32,100 nucleotides of DNA from Desulfurococcales archaeon (GCA_015521095.1 WAOU01000083.1:1-32100), one strand, 5' to 3'; positions 1 to 8,507 are shown, counted from the first letter of the stretch. Program-made: numbers and translations. Notes: generated by a model not told the origin, from the letters alone.

Positions 1-1
1 T

Positions 2-751
2 GTAGGGACATGTGGGTTTTCTCGCAGTAGAAAACTAATCTATAGAGATCTAGACGTAGTTGAACTACAACAGACGTTCTATGATCCTCCCCCACCAGAA
101 TCCTTGGAGAAGATGAGGCGGGAGGCCCCCGAGGAATTCATCTTTACTGTGAAGGCGTGGATGCTTATAACACATCAATATAATCCTAAACTCTGGCGCC
201 GTATCAAAAGAAAAATACCAGGAAAACCAGAGAATTATGGATTCTTTAAGAATACCAATGAAGTCTGGTGGGCATGGCAAGAGACTAAGAAAGCTGCTGA
301 GATCCTAAAGGCCGAAATAATAGTTTTTCAGAGTCCTTCAAGTTTCAGGCCAACGGATGAGAATATTGAAAGAATCAAAGCATTCTTCTCAAGAATTACT
401 CGCGATATAGAGAATGTGCTATTCGGCTGGGAGCCGAGAGGCGAGTGGTGGCTAGACCAGTACAGTAGCTTATTAGAAGAATTCTCCACAAAGTATGGAG
501 TTGTAATAATTGGAGATTATCTTAGGGGAAGAATCCCACGCGTTTTTCCGAGAAAGACAGCATATACAAGACTTCACGGTTTGGGAGGGAGAGAAGTAAA
601 CTATAAGTATCGCTATACAGATGATGATTTAATTAATCTTAGAAAAATAGTTGAAAAATTGAATGTCGAGAAAATCTATATTTTATTTAATAATATTTAC
701 TCTTATGAAGACGCTGTTCGCTTCAAAAAGATACTAGGATTGGATAAATAA
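2..751 (+). CDS. DUF72 (YecE-like) family protein, 5' end cut by the window
   Basis: The reading frame is open from base 2, so only the first few residues are missing. The visible N-terminus (VGTCGFSRSRK, then VVELQQTFYDPPP) is the signature of the DUF72/YecE family, a TIM-barrel fold whose biochemical role is not established. Further family-like segments follow: FTVKAWMLITH, the aromatic block WWAWQ, and a late segment ending in YKYRYTDDDL, where the family has its conserved Y-R-Y element. The 249 visible residues fit the usual 230-260 aa. An internal TTG at base 104 would remove the conserved N-terminal strand, so it is not the start. The family call is confident; the function is unknown. 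Confidence 0.88.
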   Translation, partial: VGTCGFSRSRKLIYRDLDVVELQQTFYDPPPPESLEKMRREAPEEFIFTVKAWMLITHQYNPKLWRRIKRKIPGKPENYGFFKNTNEVWWAWQETKKAAEILKAEIIVFQSPSSFRPTDENIERIKAFFSRITRDIENVLFGWEPRGEWWLDQYSSLLEEFSTKYGVVIIGDYLRGRIPRVFPRKTAYTRLHGLGGREVNYKYRYTDDDLINLRKIVEKLNVEKIYILFNNIYSYEDAVRFKKILGLDK

Positions 752-792
752 TCTCTAAGAGCGCTACTAAAAGAAATGGACCCGACCAATGA

Positions 793-847
793 GCCGCGGC
801 ATCCGCGGCGGGCGACACTATAATATGCCCGTTGGGGTAGCCCGCGG
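793..847. other. GC-rich block with nested inverted repeats
   Basis: GCCGCGG (793-799) and CCGCGGC (803-809) form a perfect 7-bp inverted repeat with a 3-nt loop. CGGGC (809-813) can pair with GCCCG (827-831), or GCGGGC (808-813) with GCCCGC (840-845). The block is much more GC-rich than the surrounding sequence. It may be a structured leader, a small RNA, or simply the coding sequence of a longer N-terminus of the following Cys4 protein. I see no C/D boxes in it. Confidence 0.4.
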
Positions 848-914
848 TGAGGGAGGAGGGACGTATAATGTCATAGAGAACCAACTTAGCGGGAAGTTAT
901 TAGTGGGATGGGAC

Positions 915-1214
915 ATGAATACGCTCACGCTTGCATGGGAGAGATGCGATCTATGCGGTCGTCGAGGTATAACAACACGATGTATATATGGAGGAGAGGC
1001 GTTAAACCTGTGCCCTTACTGTTTATCCGTCGCGTATCCTAGAAGAGGGTTATCATGCAAGCAACTCTATGCTATTATACCTTCGCTAAGAAGTCTAGTG
1101 ACTACGCCAAATAGTGATTTAATAAATAGAGTTGACCAGCTAATCACAAGCAAAAGCACTAGCAGGAGCAGTAGAAGAACTAGTTCAAGGACTACGAGAA
1201 AAAGGAAAGTCTAG
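915..1214 (+). CDS. Small Cys4 (zinc-finger-like) protein with a basic Ser/Arg tail
   Basis: This is an unrecognised small protein. Near the N-terminus it has two CxxC pairs (CDLCGRRG and, about 20 residues on, CPYC) with another Cys between them, which suggests a zinc-binding ribbon. The last 25 residues are very rich in Ser, Thr, Arg and Lys (ending RTTRKRKV), as in nucleic-acid-binding tails. The frame is open back to an ATG at 789, but that stretch is GC-rich, full of inverted repeats and contains TATA-like sites. I therefore prefer the ATG at 915, just before the Cys motifs; ATG 789 or 825 remain possible. Its stop overlaps the stop of convergent PCNA within a shared CTAG. A nucleic-acid role is inference only. 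Confidence 0.55.
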   Translation: MNTLTLAWERCDLCGRRGITTRCIYGGEALNLCPYCLSVAYPRRGLSCKQLYAIIPSLRSLVTTPNSDLINRVDQLITSKSTSRSSRRTSSRTTRKRKV

Positions 1215-1960
1215 AATGACGGCGCTATGTATATTACGAGTTTTTCACCGTTAGGGAAAGTATATTCGATCTGCATCGGGTAATCTGTTGCGTAGCTTAC
1301 TTTTACGTTATCAGCGGCTCCCGTTGGTTTGGATGTGACTTCTAGACTCGTCCGGGTATATGTACTCGTTGTTTCCTCGTCTACATCCAGTGTAATTAGC
1401 GGATCTCCCTCCTTCATTATCCATTCATATTCCTTCTCTTCGCCCTCTGATTTTACGATTACTTCCTCAGGCTTAGCAATGAATGTAACTGTATCTCCCA
1501 CGATTTTACTATCTTGGATGATAGTCTTGAAATCATCTGAAAGCATATGGAATCTTGCAGTCGAATCTATCTTTGGCTCTCTTAGCTTGAAGTCTGTTGC
1601 TGGAGTAGACGTTATAGTAAATTGTCTTATCAGGCCTGTTTTACGGTCCCTCAGGGATAACAGAAGTATTTGCTGGTCATAGTCGTACTCTATTATTAGA
1701 TCATCGTTTCTTGTAGCTCTTCTAACAACTTTGTTAAACTCATCTGTTCGTACGATTAAGGCTAATTCTTCGTCGACGATATACTCGTCGAATGAGAGAG
1801 GAGGCATTTTGAGTACTGCCATAGTTGTTTTATCAGGGCTCATTATTTGAGCGGCCAGTTGATCAGGAGCGAAATGGAATATTCCCTCATCATTGATTTT
1901 GGCTAGGCTCTGTGTTACGTACTTGAACTTTGATGCTGCAGAATATACGATTCTTAGCAT
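1211..1960 (-). CDS. pcn: DNA polymerase sliding clamp (PCNA)
   Basis: The 249 residues match the usual 245-250 aa of archaeal PCNA. It has the two-domain clamp pattern: the N-terminal segment LAKINDEGIFHFAPDQLAAQ, the first-domain end with LLLSLRDRKTG, and the C-terminal strands YATDYPMQIEYTFPNGEKL ending IYIAPSF. PCNA encircles DNA and tethers polymerase, ligase, FEN1 and other PIP-box proteins. Crenarchaeota often carry several PCNA paralogues forming heterotrimers; which one this is cannot be decided here. The ATG has a GGGTG site 7 bases upstream, and TATA-like stretches lie near 1992-2000 and 2014-2024 on the minus strand. Its stop codon overlaps that of the convergent Cys4 gene. Confidence 0.95.
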   Translation of the reverse strand: MLRIVYSAASKFKYVTQSLAKINDEGIFHFAPDQLAAQIMSPDKTTMAVLKMPPLSFDEYIVDEELALIVRTDEFNKVVRRATRNDDLIIEYDYDQQILLLSLRDRKTGLIRQFTITSTPATDFKLREPKIDSTARFHMLSDDFKTIIQDSKIVGDTVTFIAKPEEVIVKSEGEEKEYEWIMKEGDPLITLDVDEETTSTYTRTSLEVTSKPTGAADNVKVSYATDYPMQIEYTFPNGEKLVIYIAPSF

Positions 1961-2097
1961 ATCCTTGCACCCGGAATTCTACTAGTCCAATCTATAGTAT
2001 TGCGGTTGTTGTCCTATAAAATATGCCCTAGAGTCTCCTATAATGCTAAACCCGGTATCGCTGAGAATACGATGATGGGCTGAACAGCTACTGCAGG

Positions 2098-2105
2098 TTT
2101 ATATT
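2098..2105 (+). promoter_or_regulatory. TATA-like box for the 130-aa gene
   Basis: TTTATATT lies about 33-40 bases before the ATG at 2138. A start site about 26 bases downstream would give a leader of roughly 10 bases that still contains GGTG (2132-2135). The sequence pattern is seen; promoter activity is inferred. Confidence 0.5.
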
Positions 2106-2137
2106 CTTGCTAGTTTACGAATATTGTATTAGGTGCT

Positions 2138-2530
2138 ATGGATATGACTAAGGAGATAGTAGTCGAAATAGATATGGGGAAGTACAAGAGCGTTGAGCTC
2201 AGCGTAGATGAAGCAGAGAAGCTACTTAGACTTATAGTGGAAAAACTCGGCATAGAGCCAAATGATGTGAACGAGGCGTTTAGGATCCTCAGGAACTTTG
2301 ACGTGTTCTATGAGACTCAGAGGAAGAAGTTCAAGGATTATCTTGTACCGTCCAAGAGTATGAATGATATGATTCTTGGAAGAGTAGTCGTAGACAAACT
2401 AAAACTTATCAAAGAAGGCGGAAAGAACAGGGTAGTTGTAGTATTCGATAGAAGAGTACCTGAAGAAACTATCATAGAGGCTCTCAAGGAGCTGGGATAC
2501 GCTCCATCCGTCAAACGTTATTCCTTATAA
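2138..2530 (+). CDS. Conserved-looking hypothetical protein, 130 aa
   Basis: I do not recognise this protein. It is soluble and charged, with no membrane segment and no Cys. The pattern suggests an N-terminal beta strand (EIVVEIDMGK), a helix (SVDEAEKLLRLIVEKLG), a middle helical region and a C-terminal alpha/beta unit (NRVVVVFDRRVPEETIIEALKELG). A TATA-like box lies upstream and a GGTG site sits 2 bases before the ATG. It is divergent from pcn and convergent with the Rpo13-like gene. Its codon use resembles its neighbours, so it is probably a genuine lineage-specific gene. Confidence 0.75.
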   Translation: MDMTKEIVVEIDMGKYKSVELSVDEAEKLLRLIVEKLGIEPNDVNEAFRILRNFDVFYETQRKKFKDYLVPSKSMNDMILGRVVVDKLKLIKEGGKNRVVVVFDRRVPEETIIEALKELGYAPSVKRYSL

Positions 2531-2593
2531 ATCAATATCTTAGACTCAAGCCAGAGAGCGTTCAATCCCTGAAGTCCTGTAAAAATGGGGCGA

Positions 2594-2920
2594 CTACTTG
2601 GTCTTCTTTGATTTAGAGGTCTTAGATTTTGTTTTTGATTCTTTCTTTGTCTTAGTTTTCTTTGTGGTTTTCTTTTTAGTCGTTTTCTTTGATTTTCCTC
2701 TTACGGGACGAGACGTCTCTCTTATATGCGCAATAACCGGATTAACTTTTTCCTCGAATATAGCTCGAGCCTCGCTAAGCGTTAATTCGCCGGCCGAGAC
2801 CTTTTCCAATAGATCTACTGCTACCAGCATAGCCTCTAGGAATTCCGGGGATACCTTGAACTCCGTTACCTCGATCTCCGTATCGATTTCTTCGATAGGC
2901 TCTGCTTGAGTTGATACCAT
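2594..2920 (-). CDS. rpo13: Probable Rpo13-like RNA polymerase subunit
   Basis: The layout has three parts: an acidic N-terminus (EPIEEIDTEIEVTE), a short helical core and a long Lys/Thr/Ser-rich tail from about residue 75 that is almost pure K, T and S. This is the architecture of Rpo13, the small crenarchaeal RNA polymerase subunit with an acidic head, a helix-turn-helix core and a basic tail contacting downstream DNA. As I recall the Sulfolobus protein, its core reads like LLNGKITLEEAKKLFE; here the core is VSAGELTLSEARAIFEEK in the same position. The start is ATG 2920, with GGTG 8 bases upstream and a TATA-like box at 2956-2965; the GTG at 2929 lies within the binding site. At 108 aa it matches the expected size. 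The assignment rests on remembered similarity, so it is strong but unproven. Confidence 0.65.
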   Translation of the reverse strand: MVSTQAEPIEEIDTEIEVTEFKVSPEFLEAMLVAVDLLEKVSAGELTLSEARAIFEEKVNPVIAHIRETSRPVRGKSKKTTKKKTTKKTKTKKESKTKSKTSKSKKTK

Positions 2921-2955
2921 TTTATTCACACCTGGATCAAATTGTGTATACAGGA

Positions 2956-2965
2956 ATATTATAAG
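2956..2965 (-). promoter_or_regulatory. TATA-like box for the Rpo13-like gene
   Basis: On the minus strand the site reads CTTATAATAT, about 36 bases before the ATG at 2920. The predicted start near 2934 leaves a leader of about 14 bases carrying AGGTG. Activity is inferred. Confidence 0.45.
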
Positions 2966-2986
2966 ATAACTAGGTTTGTTTGATCT

Positions 2987-4402
2987 CTAGTTTGATGCAA
3001 GGACAATATTGTTATCGCAGTATGGATATATTATAAATGATTTATTTGCACGCATAAACTCATGAAGCCTCCAGAGGTCATCGCTAATTCCAGTTATCCC
3101 AAGACCGTGGAAAAAGGCTTGCAACGTAACAATGCTTGTATTTGTACCTACAATTATTCCAGATCCTGTATCTATTAGAGTTCTAAGGATACGTGGTTCG
3201 TCAATTTTCGGAGTTTTAAGTATGAGTTTCTTGTGTTTATTGAGCAAGCGTAGCATATTATACTCATATGTAATTATACTGGTAAATACACTCTCTTCGT
3301 CGTCGACCACTAATAGAATGTTGTTCTCTATAGAGGTCTCCATTATAACGCTCATTAAAGTAAGAAATAATGTATCATCAATACTAGAATCAATAGTGAG
3401 ACGGAGCTTATCGAGCTTATTGTTTTCAAAGAGTTCAATTCTCTTATAAAGATCATCGATCGTCCTGATATCTCCTTTAGACCCAATACTGACGAAAATA
3501 GCACGTTCTTCTCCCAATAATGCGTTAGAAACCAAGTCTAAGAATTCGTGTCCTTGATCTACAATGATTACTCTGTATCGATCCTTAGTACTGATAGAAA
3601 GCTCAGCAGATCCCTCTGAGCACACAAAACAGAGATCATAACGGACTCTTCTAACAGTCTTACAATTAAACGGGTCAAAGACTCCGACAATCCGTCCCAG
3701 CCTAATACCATTACATGACTTCATCCTAATAGGAAAATGACTTACAAGAGCTATCGAGAACGGAGCAGTAAAAGGATTAGACACGATAACGCCATAAATC
3801 AGGGCCCTCTTCGCGTCATGAGCGAATGGAGAGACTAGAATGGCGCTCAGAAATGAAGATAGCAATATAAAACTAGCCGAACCCACTCCCAGGTATTCAT
3901 AAATTACAAGAGCTAGTGTTAGGGCAACCATTATAGGAGACACATAGAGTTTTCTCCGTCTAAACCTATTGAGATCAGATAGTGGTTCGTGAATTCTACG
4001 TCCGAAGAGTCCTATAACTAGTAGAATACCCATGAACAGGAAATAGAGGGTCACAGGAGCAATCCATTCTAGCCCGGTAAAAGACAGAGCAGAGGCAAGT
4101 ATTATTCCATAGACTATTACTTCGATGAAGCCACGGGCAATTGCAAAAACAATAATTGATATCGATACGACTCCTATAACGCTCACGAGGATTCTTCCAA
4201 TAGATACAAGTAGATCTCCTAAAACGATACTGCCAACATACCCAGAGAAGAACCCGATAACGATAATGTGAGCTAGAACCAGTATTGCCCCATATAATAC
4301 GCTTCTAACATTACAAGGATGAATCTCCGCTCTCAAGGCCTCTTCCAAGATCTGGTAATAAGCTCTAGAGGAAAATAATAAGATAGGAGATAGGAAGAGC
4401 AT
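2987..4402 (-). CDS. Polytopic membrane protein with a soluble C-terminal domain, unknown
   Basis: I do not recognise the family. From the ATG at 4402 the product is 471 aa. Roughly the first 220 residues hold about seven hydrophobic membrane segments (for example around 34-60, 66-90, 90-110, 115-132, 155-195 and 198-215), followed by a soluble region of about 250 residues. That region contains a Cys pair (CFVC), alternating beta strands and helices, a Walker-B-like strand NILLVVDDEES and a late GIIVGTNTS, but no convincing P-loop. It could be a degenerate ATPase-like fold; this is inference. A GTG at 4444 would extend it by 14 residues and overlap the divergent helicase gene by 24 bases; neither start has a clear ribosome binding site. 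Confidence 0.75.
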   Translation of the reverse strand: MLFLSPILLFSSRAYYQILEEALRAEIHPCNVRSVLYGAILVLAHIIVIGFFSGYVGSIVLGDLLVSIGRILVSVIGVVSISIIVFAIARGFIEVIVYGIILASALSFTGLEWIAPVTLYFLFMGILLVIGLFGRRIHEPLSDLNRFRRRKLYVSPIMVALTLALVIYEYLGVGSASFILLSSFLSAILVSPFAHDAKRALIYGVIVSNPFTAPFSIALVSHFPIRMKSCNGIRLGRIVGVFDPFNCKTVRRVRYDLCFVCSEGSAELSISTKDRYRVIIVDQGHEFLDLVSNALLGEERAIFVSIGSKGDIRTIDDLYKRIELFENNKLDKLRLTIDSSIDDTLFLTLMSVIMETSIENNILLVVDDEESVFTSIITYEYNMLRLLNKHKKLILKTPKIDEPRILRTLIDTGSGIIVGTNTSIVTLQAFFHGLGITGISDDLWRLHEFMRANKSFIIYPYCDNNIVLASN

Positions 4403-4420
4403 GAAAGGTGCACTAGAGTA

Positions 4421-7282
4421 ATGGACGTTACCAGCAGCCTGCACACGGAAATGCTACGTGTCATGAACGAACAAGGATACACAAAGCTTCTACCAATCCA
4501 AGAAAAAAGTATCCCGGTAATACTCAGAGGACATAACACACTAATCGTCGCCCCTACAGGAAGCGGAAAAACAGAAGCCGCGCTATTCCCCGTACTTTCC
4601 CTCATGTTAAGGAAACAGGAGCTTAAGGCCATTAAAGGAGTCAAACTAATCTATATAACACCGCTAAGGGCTCTCAACAGAGATATAGTCTATAGAATAG
4701 AGAGAATCGTGTCCCAAGCAGGTTTTAGTATTATGCTAAGACATGGTGATTCAACGACAAGTGCAAGGAAAAGATTTCTAATAGATCCTCCAGATATAAT
4801 GGTTACAACACCGGAATCCCTGAATATGTTATTAACAGTGAAAAATGCGAGGAAATTATTTGCAGAGACACGATGGATAATTGTGGATGAGATACATGAA
4901 CTAATTGATAGTGAAAGAGGAAGCGAGCTTTCCGTCCTGCTTGAAAGACTGCAGAGACTATCAAATCATAGGATACAGAGGATAGGTCTAAGCGCAACTT
5001 TATCAAGGAGGTCGATTAGAGAAGCCGTTAAACTCTTAGCATCGGGTAGACGAGCAGAAGTGGTTATCGATCCTTCACCCAAGCTCTATGAGATCGGTGT
5101 TCATCCTGTTGACGACGACGGGTTTTGGAAAAATGTAGCGTCAAAAATAGCAGAACTAGTGAAAAATGTGAATGGGAGAGTTCTAGTCTTTGTTAATACC
5201 CGTGGAACAGCAGAGAAACTTGGCTCCGCTTTATCTAGGATTCTAGGAGAAGGTCTAGTTCTTGTGCATCACGGGAGTTTATCTAGGTCTGTAAGGGAAG
5301 ACGCTGAAAAAGAGTTTAAGACAGGGCAGGTCAAGGTTCTCGTAGCGACTTCAAGCATGGAGCTTGGAATAGATATTGGTGACATCGAGCTAGTAATCCA
5401 GTTTCTATCCCCCAGAAGCGTAATTTCGATGACACAACGAGCAGGCCGAGCCGGCCATAGATTCGGTGAAACAAGTAGAGCATACATAATTACTTCTAAT
5501 AATTTGTTCGAGTTGTTGGAGTCCAATGTTATTGCTTTTAGAGCTGTGAAAGGGAATCTAGAAGATCTAAAAATACATGTTAATCCTCTGGATGCGCTCA
5601 TGCATCAGATAGCCGCGATGGTTCTTGAGGATAGATTAATCGAGATGAGTATGGTTTACGATATTATTTCGAGATCTGGACCGTTTAGGAGCCTTGGGTA
5701 TGACGAGTTTTTAGAAGTGGCCGAGTTCATGGATAAGTTAGGTTTAGTTAGAATAGTAGATGGTTCAAAGCTCAAAATGGGGAGAAGGACTATCTCTTAT
5801 TTCTATAAAGTGTCGATGATCCCTGATGAAAGAAACTACACCGTATATGATGTTATAACAGGCGATAAAATAGGAGAGCTCAGTGAGAGGTTTATAGAAG
5901 CAAAACTCGCTAAGAGTGAGACCGAGCAGTTTAGATTTGTATTAGCGGGAAGGATCTGGGAGGCTCTCGACATCGATTATGAAAACAACAAAATATATGC
6001 TAGGCTCATTGCTGAGGCCGAGGGATTAGTTCCTTCATGGGAAGGCGAGCTTATTCCCGTAGACTATAAGGTTGCGAGAGAAGTCTGTAGCCTATTTTCT
6101 CTTTGCATGGTAGACGAGGAAGCTTGTTTGAAATTATTAAAAGAACGAGGTATGAGAGACGACCAGGTTACAAAGATAATAGAAACCGCTCGTTCGACTA
6201 AAGCACAGTGGGACGGGATAATCCTAGGCTTCTCGGAGCCCGTTATAGAATCCTTTAAGGATTATATTGTCCTATATACATGCTTGGGAAGCAAAGGAAA
6301 CTTTGCACTGGCTCTTCTTCTTTCTAAGCTACTTGAACGACACGGTCATAGAGTAGTCTTCGACTATATTCCTTACGCGATAGTTTTCAATGCTCCGTTA
6401 AGAATGTCGCCAACGGATCTCAAGAATGCCCTGCTTGAAGCAAAAAAGATGGATCCAGTAGAGAGGAGGATCCTAGTACAAGACGCTGTCAAATCAAGCA
6501 TAGCATACCAGATACGCTTCTCTCAGGTAGCTAAAAGGATGGGTGTAATCGATCCAGACTCAAGTATCTCGAGGGAGTTAATGAAGAGGATAGCGAGGAG
6601 CTATGAGGGCACCCTAGTTGAGATCGAGGCGCTAAGAGAGATAGTCTATGATAAACTAGATTTTAACGCGGTAGACGACTTCTTGGAGAGACTATACGAT
6701 ATCAGGATTGCTCCTATAGGATCAGAATCAAGCTTGCTAAAAGAAGTGTTCTCAAATCCATACCTTAGAAAGGACAAAGCAGTTGACCTTAGAACGGTAG
6801 CTATATCTACTCTAATAGAGAGCTACAAGCGAAGAATAAAGAAGAGAAGAGTTCTGCTTCAGTGCGCGAGCTGTGGATACTCGTGGAGTAGAACAGTAGA
6901 ACTACTAGATAGCGACGATATCTATTGCCCGCGTTGTAAAGCTAGATTTATCGCGCCTCTACCGGATACCGAGTGGGGTCATGAGACATCCAAGATCTTC
7001 AAGAAGTATCTTGAGACAAGAAGAAGACCGAGAGGAGACGCTAATAAGAGAATTAACGAGGTCTATGATAGAGCGCAACTCTTTATCGAATACTATAGGG
7101 AAGGATTATCTAGGTACGTTATCGAAGCATTAATGGCCCCAGGGGTAGGTCCTAGCAGGGCTCTTAGAGTCATGAATGCATTATTATCTCATGGCGAAAA
7201 AGGATTCTATCGAGAACTATTCAAGGCGATCGAGGAATACTCAATGAACAAGAAATACTGGTCTTCTAAAAAGAAGAGGTGA
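4421..7282 (+). CDS. Lhr-type superfamily 2 DEAD/H helicase
   Basis: This is a 953-aa ATP-dependent helicase. The helicase motifs are clear: Walker A APTGSGKT at 44-51, motif II DEIH at 156-159, motif III SATLS at 191-195 and motif VI QRAGRAGHR at 339-347. The size, the long region after the RecA pair (winged-helix and Lhr-core type) and the motif details (SSMELGIDIGD before motif VI) place it in the Lhr (large helicase-related) family, which acts in DNA repair or RNA metabolism. A C-terminal Cys4 ribbon is present (C815, C818, C836, C839), followed by a helical tail. I cannot decide between the archaeal Lhr subgroups. The ATG has GGTG 10 bases upstream, and the gene is divergent from the membrane-protein gene with only 18 bases between starts. 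Confidence 0.92.
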   Translation: MDVTSSLHTEMLRVMNEQGYTKLLPIQEKSIPVILRGHNTLIVAPTGSGKTEAALFPVLSLMLRKQELKAIKGVKLIYITPLRALNRDIVYRIERIVSQAGFSIMLRHGDSTTSARKRFLIDPPDIMVTTPESLNMLLTVKNARKLFAETRWIIVDEIHELIDSERGSELSVLLERLQRLSNHRIQRIGLSATLSRRSIREAVKLLASGRRAEVVIDPSPKLYEIGVHPVDDDGFWKNVASKIAELVKNVNGRVLVFVNTRGTAEKLGSALSRILGEGLVLVHHGSLSRSVREDAEKEFKTGQVKVLVATSSMELGIDIGDIELVIQFLSPRSVISMTQRAGRAGHRFGETSRAYIITSNNLFELLESNVIAFRAVKGNLEDLKIHVNPLDALMHQIAAMVLEDRLIEMSMVYDIISRSGPFRSLGYDEFLEVAEFMDKLGLVRIVDGSKLKMGRRTISYFYKVSMIPDERNYTVYDVITGDKIGELSERFIEAKLAKSETEQFRFVLAGRIWEALDIDYENNKIYARLIAEAEGLVPSWEGELIPVDYKVAREVCSLFSLCMVDEEACLKLLKERGMRDDQVTKIIETARSTKAQWDGIILGFSEPVIESFKDYIVLYTCLGSKGNFALALLLSKLLERHGHRVVFDYIPYAIVFNAPLRMSPTDLKNALLEAKKMDPVERRILVQDAVKSSIAYQIRFSQVAKRMGVIDPDSSISRELMKRIARSYEGTLVEIEALREIVYDKLDFNAVDDFLERLYDIRIAPIGSESSLLKEVFSNPYLRKDKAVDLRTVAISTLIESYKRRIKKRRVLLQCASCGYSWSRTVELLDSDDIYCPRCKARFIAPLPDTEWGHETSKIFKKYLETRRRPRGDANKRINEVYDRAQLFIEYYREGLSRYVIEALMAPGVGPSRALRVMNALLSHGEKGFYRELFKAIEEYSMNKKYWSSKKKR

Positions 7283-7298
7283 ATCCAAGTAGCTAGGA

Positions 7299-7306
7299 TT
7301 TTAAAT
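7299..7306 (+). promoter_or_regulatory. TATA-like box for the DHH gene
   Basis: TTTTAAAT in the short gap after the helicase stop lies about 75 bases before the chosen ATG at 7378. It would give a leader of about 45 bases. It is the only AT-rich element of this form in the gap. Confidence 0.4.
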
Positions 7307-7377
7307 GTTATACTAGATAGAAATCCTTACGGTAGACACTGGGTTAGGGTATCCAGCAAATCATTGGGTTGACTACG

Positions 7378-8484
7378 ATGGAGGAATGTAATATAGCAGT
7401 AATAGCCGATTGGGACGCAGACGGAGTCGTTGCAGCTGCACTATTAGTATATGTCCAAGAAGTAAAAGGAGTCTTTCCAGAGAAAGGAAGGCAGAAAGTA
7501 TGCCTTGTACCGTCCGGTCCACGGAGCATTTCTAAGATACGGGAAGCAGGCAAATGTTGGAGAACAGTCGTGCTCCTTGATATTCCTTTTACTCAGGAAG
7601 TCGAGGAAACGATTAAGTGGATGAGAGAAAACTGTAACAGCAAGATCTTCTACTTCGACCATCATAGCTCGACCATAAATGCTATTCACGATCTTGAAGA
7701 AAAATACCAGGTATTCGTGGTGGTGGGGAAATCCCCGACATCAATACTGCTTCAGAGATTCCTTGAGGGATTAAATGTAAAGATAACGCCTAGATTAAGA
7801 GAATTCATAAAGGCGGTAGCAGTACTCGAGGGCGGTAAACATATTAAGAAACAAATAGAGGCCTCGGAGGGCATCATAACCCTTGCAGCATCAATCTCAA
7901 AAGCGTTAAACCAGACAAGGAGCAGAGAGGCCTGGTCAAAGTATGTCAGATGGATATCTAATCCTATTCCTTTTGAAGAAGTAAAGATAAAGATAGACAA
8001 AATAATCCCCAGGGCCGGTAGCAGTGAACCTAAGCGAGTAGAAGAGAAAGAGAACCTCGTTAAGCTAGGAATAGAGATATCTAAGACCAGCGATAAAGAA
8101 ATCAGAAAAGTCGCGATGGACCTGGCAATGTCAGCAAAGAATCTCGGGTATGTCAAGTTTGTCGATGCTAGAGGGGCATGGAGTAAGAGGGGAACCAGTG
8201 CGCTTGCGTCAGCCATATACAAGATAATAAACTTCCCTGTAGCGGTTCTAGTCGAGAAAGAGGAAGGATCACGCCTACTAATAATCAGGTCAGGAAAAGG
8301 CGAAGCTGAGAGTATACTGTCAAAGCTCTATGATATGGGTATCGTAGAGGATAAAGGTGGACACAGAAACATAGCAGTTGCAAAGGTTAAAGACGAAGTA
8401 ACGGTCTCTATGCTAGAGAAGAGTCTGAGAAAAGCATCCTTTGAGGCTGCAAAGGAACGCTGGAGGAGGAATATAGAAGAATAG
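7378..8484 (+). CDS. DHH-family phosphoesterase (RecJ/GAN-like nuclease)
   Basis: This 368-aa protein carries the DHH superfamily motifs: motif I DWDADG (11-16), motif II strand VVLLDIP with D68, motif III DHH (94-96), and a C-terminal DHHA1 domain with the GGH signature (DKGGHRNIAV near 320). All expected metal-binding Asp/His residues are present, so it is probably an active metal-dependent exonuclease. Archaeal RecJ-like proteins include GAN, which associates with the GINS/MCM replicative helicase, and this is the likely class. The closeness to a helicase and PCNA fits a replication or repair role but does not prove it. A TTG at 7369 would add three residues. Confidence 0.88.
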   Translation: MEECNIAVIADWDADGVVAAALLVYVQEVKGVFPEKGRQKVCLVPSGPRSISKIREAGKCWRTVVLLDIPFTQEVEETIKWMRENCNSKIFYFDHHSSTINAIHDLEEKYQVFVVVGKSPTSILLQRFLEGLNVKITPRLREFIKAVAVLEGGKHIKKQIEASEGIITLAASISKALNQTRSREAWSKYVRWISNPIPFEEVKIKIDKIIPRAGSSEPKRVEEKENLVKLGIEISKTSDKEIRKVAMDLAMSAKNLGYVKFVDARGAWSKRGTSALASAIYKIINFPVAVLVEKEEGSRLLIIRSGKGEAESILSKLYDMGIVEDKGGHRNIAVAKVKDEVTVSMLEKSLRKASFEAAKERWRRNIEE

Positions 8485-8507
8485 GGTATTAGGGGATCCC
8501 GCGCATC

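Noticed and set aside
2061..2083. C/D-like boxes (CTGA, GATGATG, CTGA) between pcn and the 130-aa gene
   Set aside because: Only 2 bases separate the C-like box from the second CTGA, leaving no guide region, and there is no terminal stem.
2598..2909. Plus-strand frame of about 100 codons rich in Phe and Val
   Set aside because: It is the complement of the Lys-rich tail and core of the Rpo13-like gene; the Phe/Val bias comes from AAR codons read backwards.
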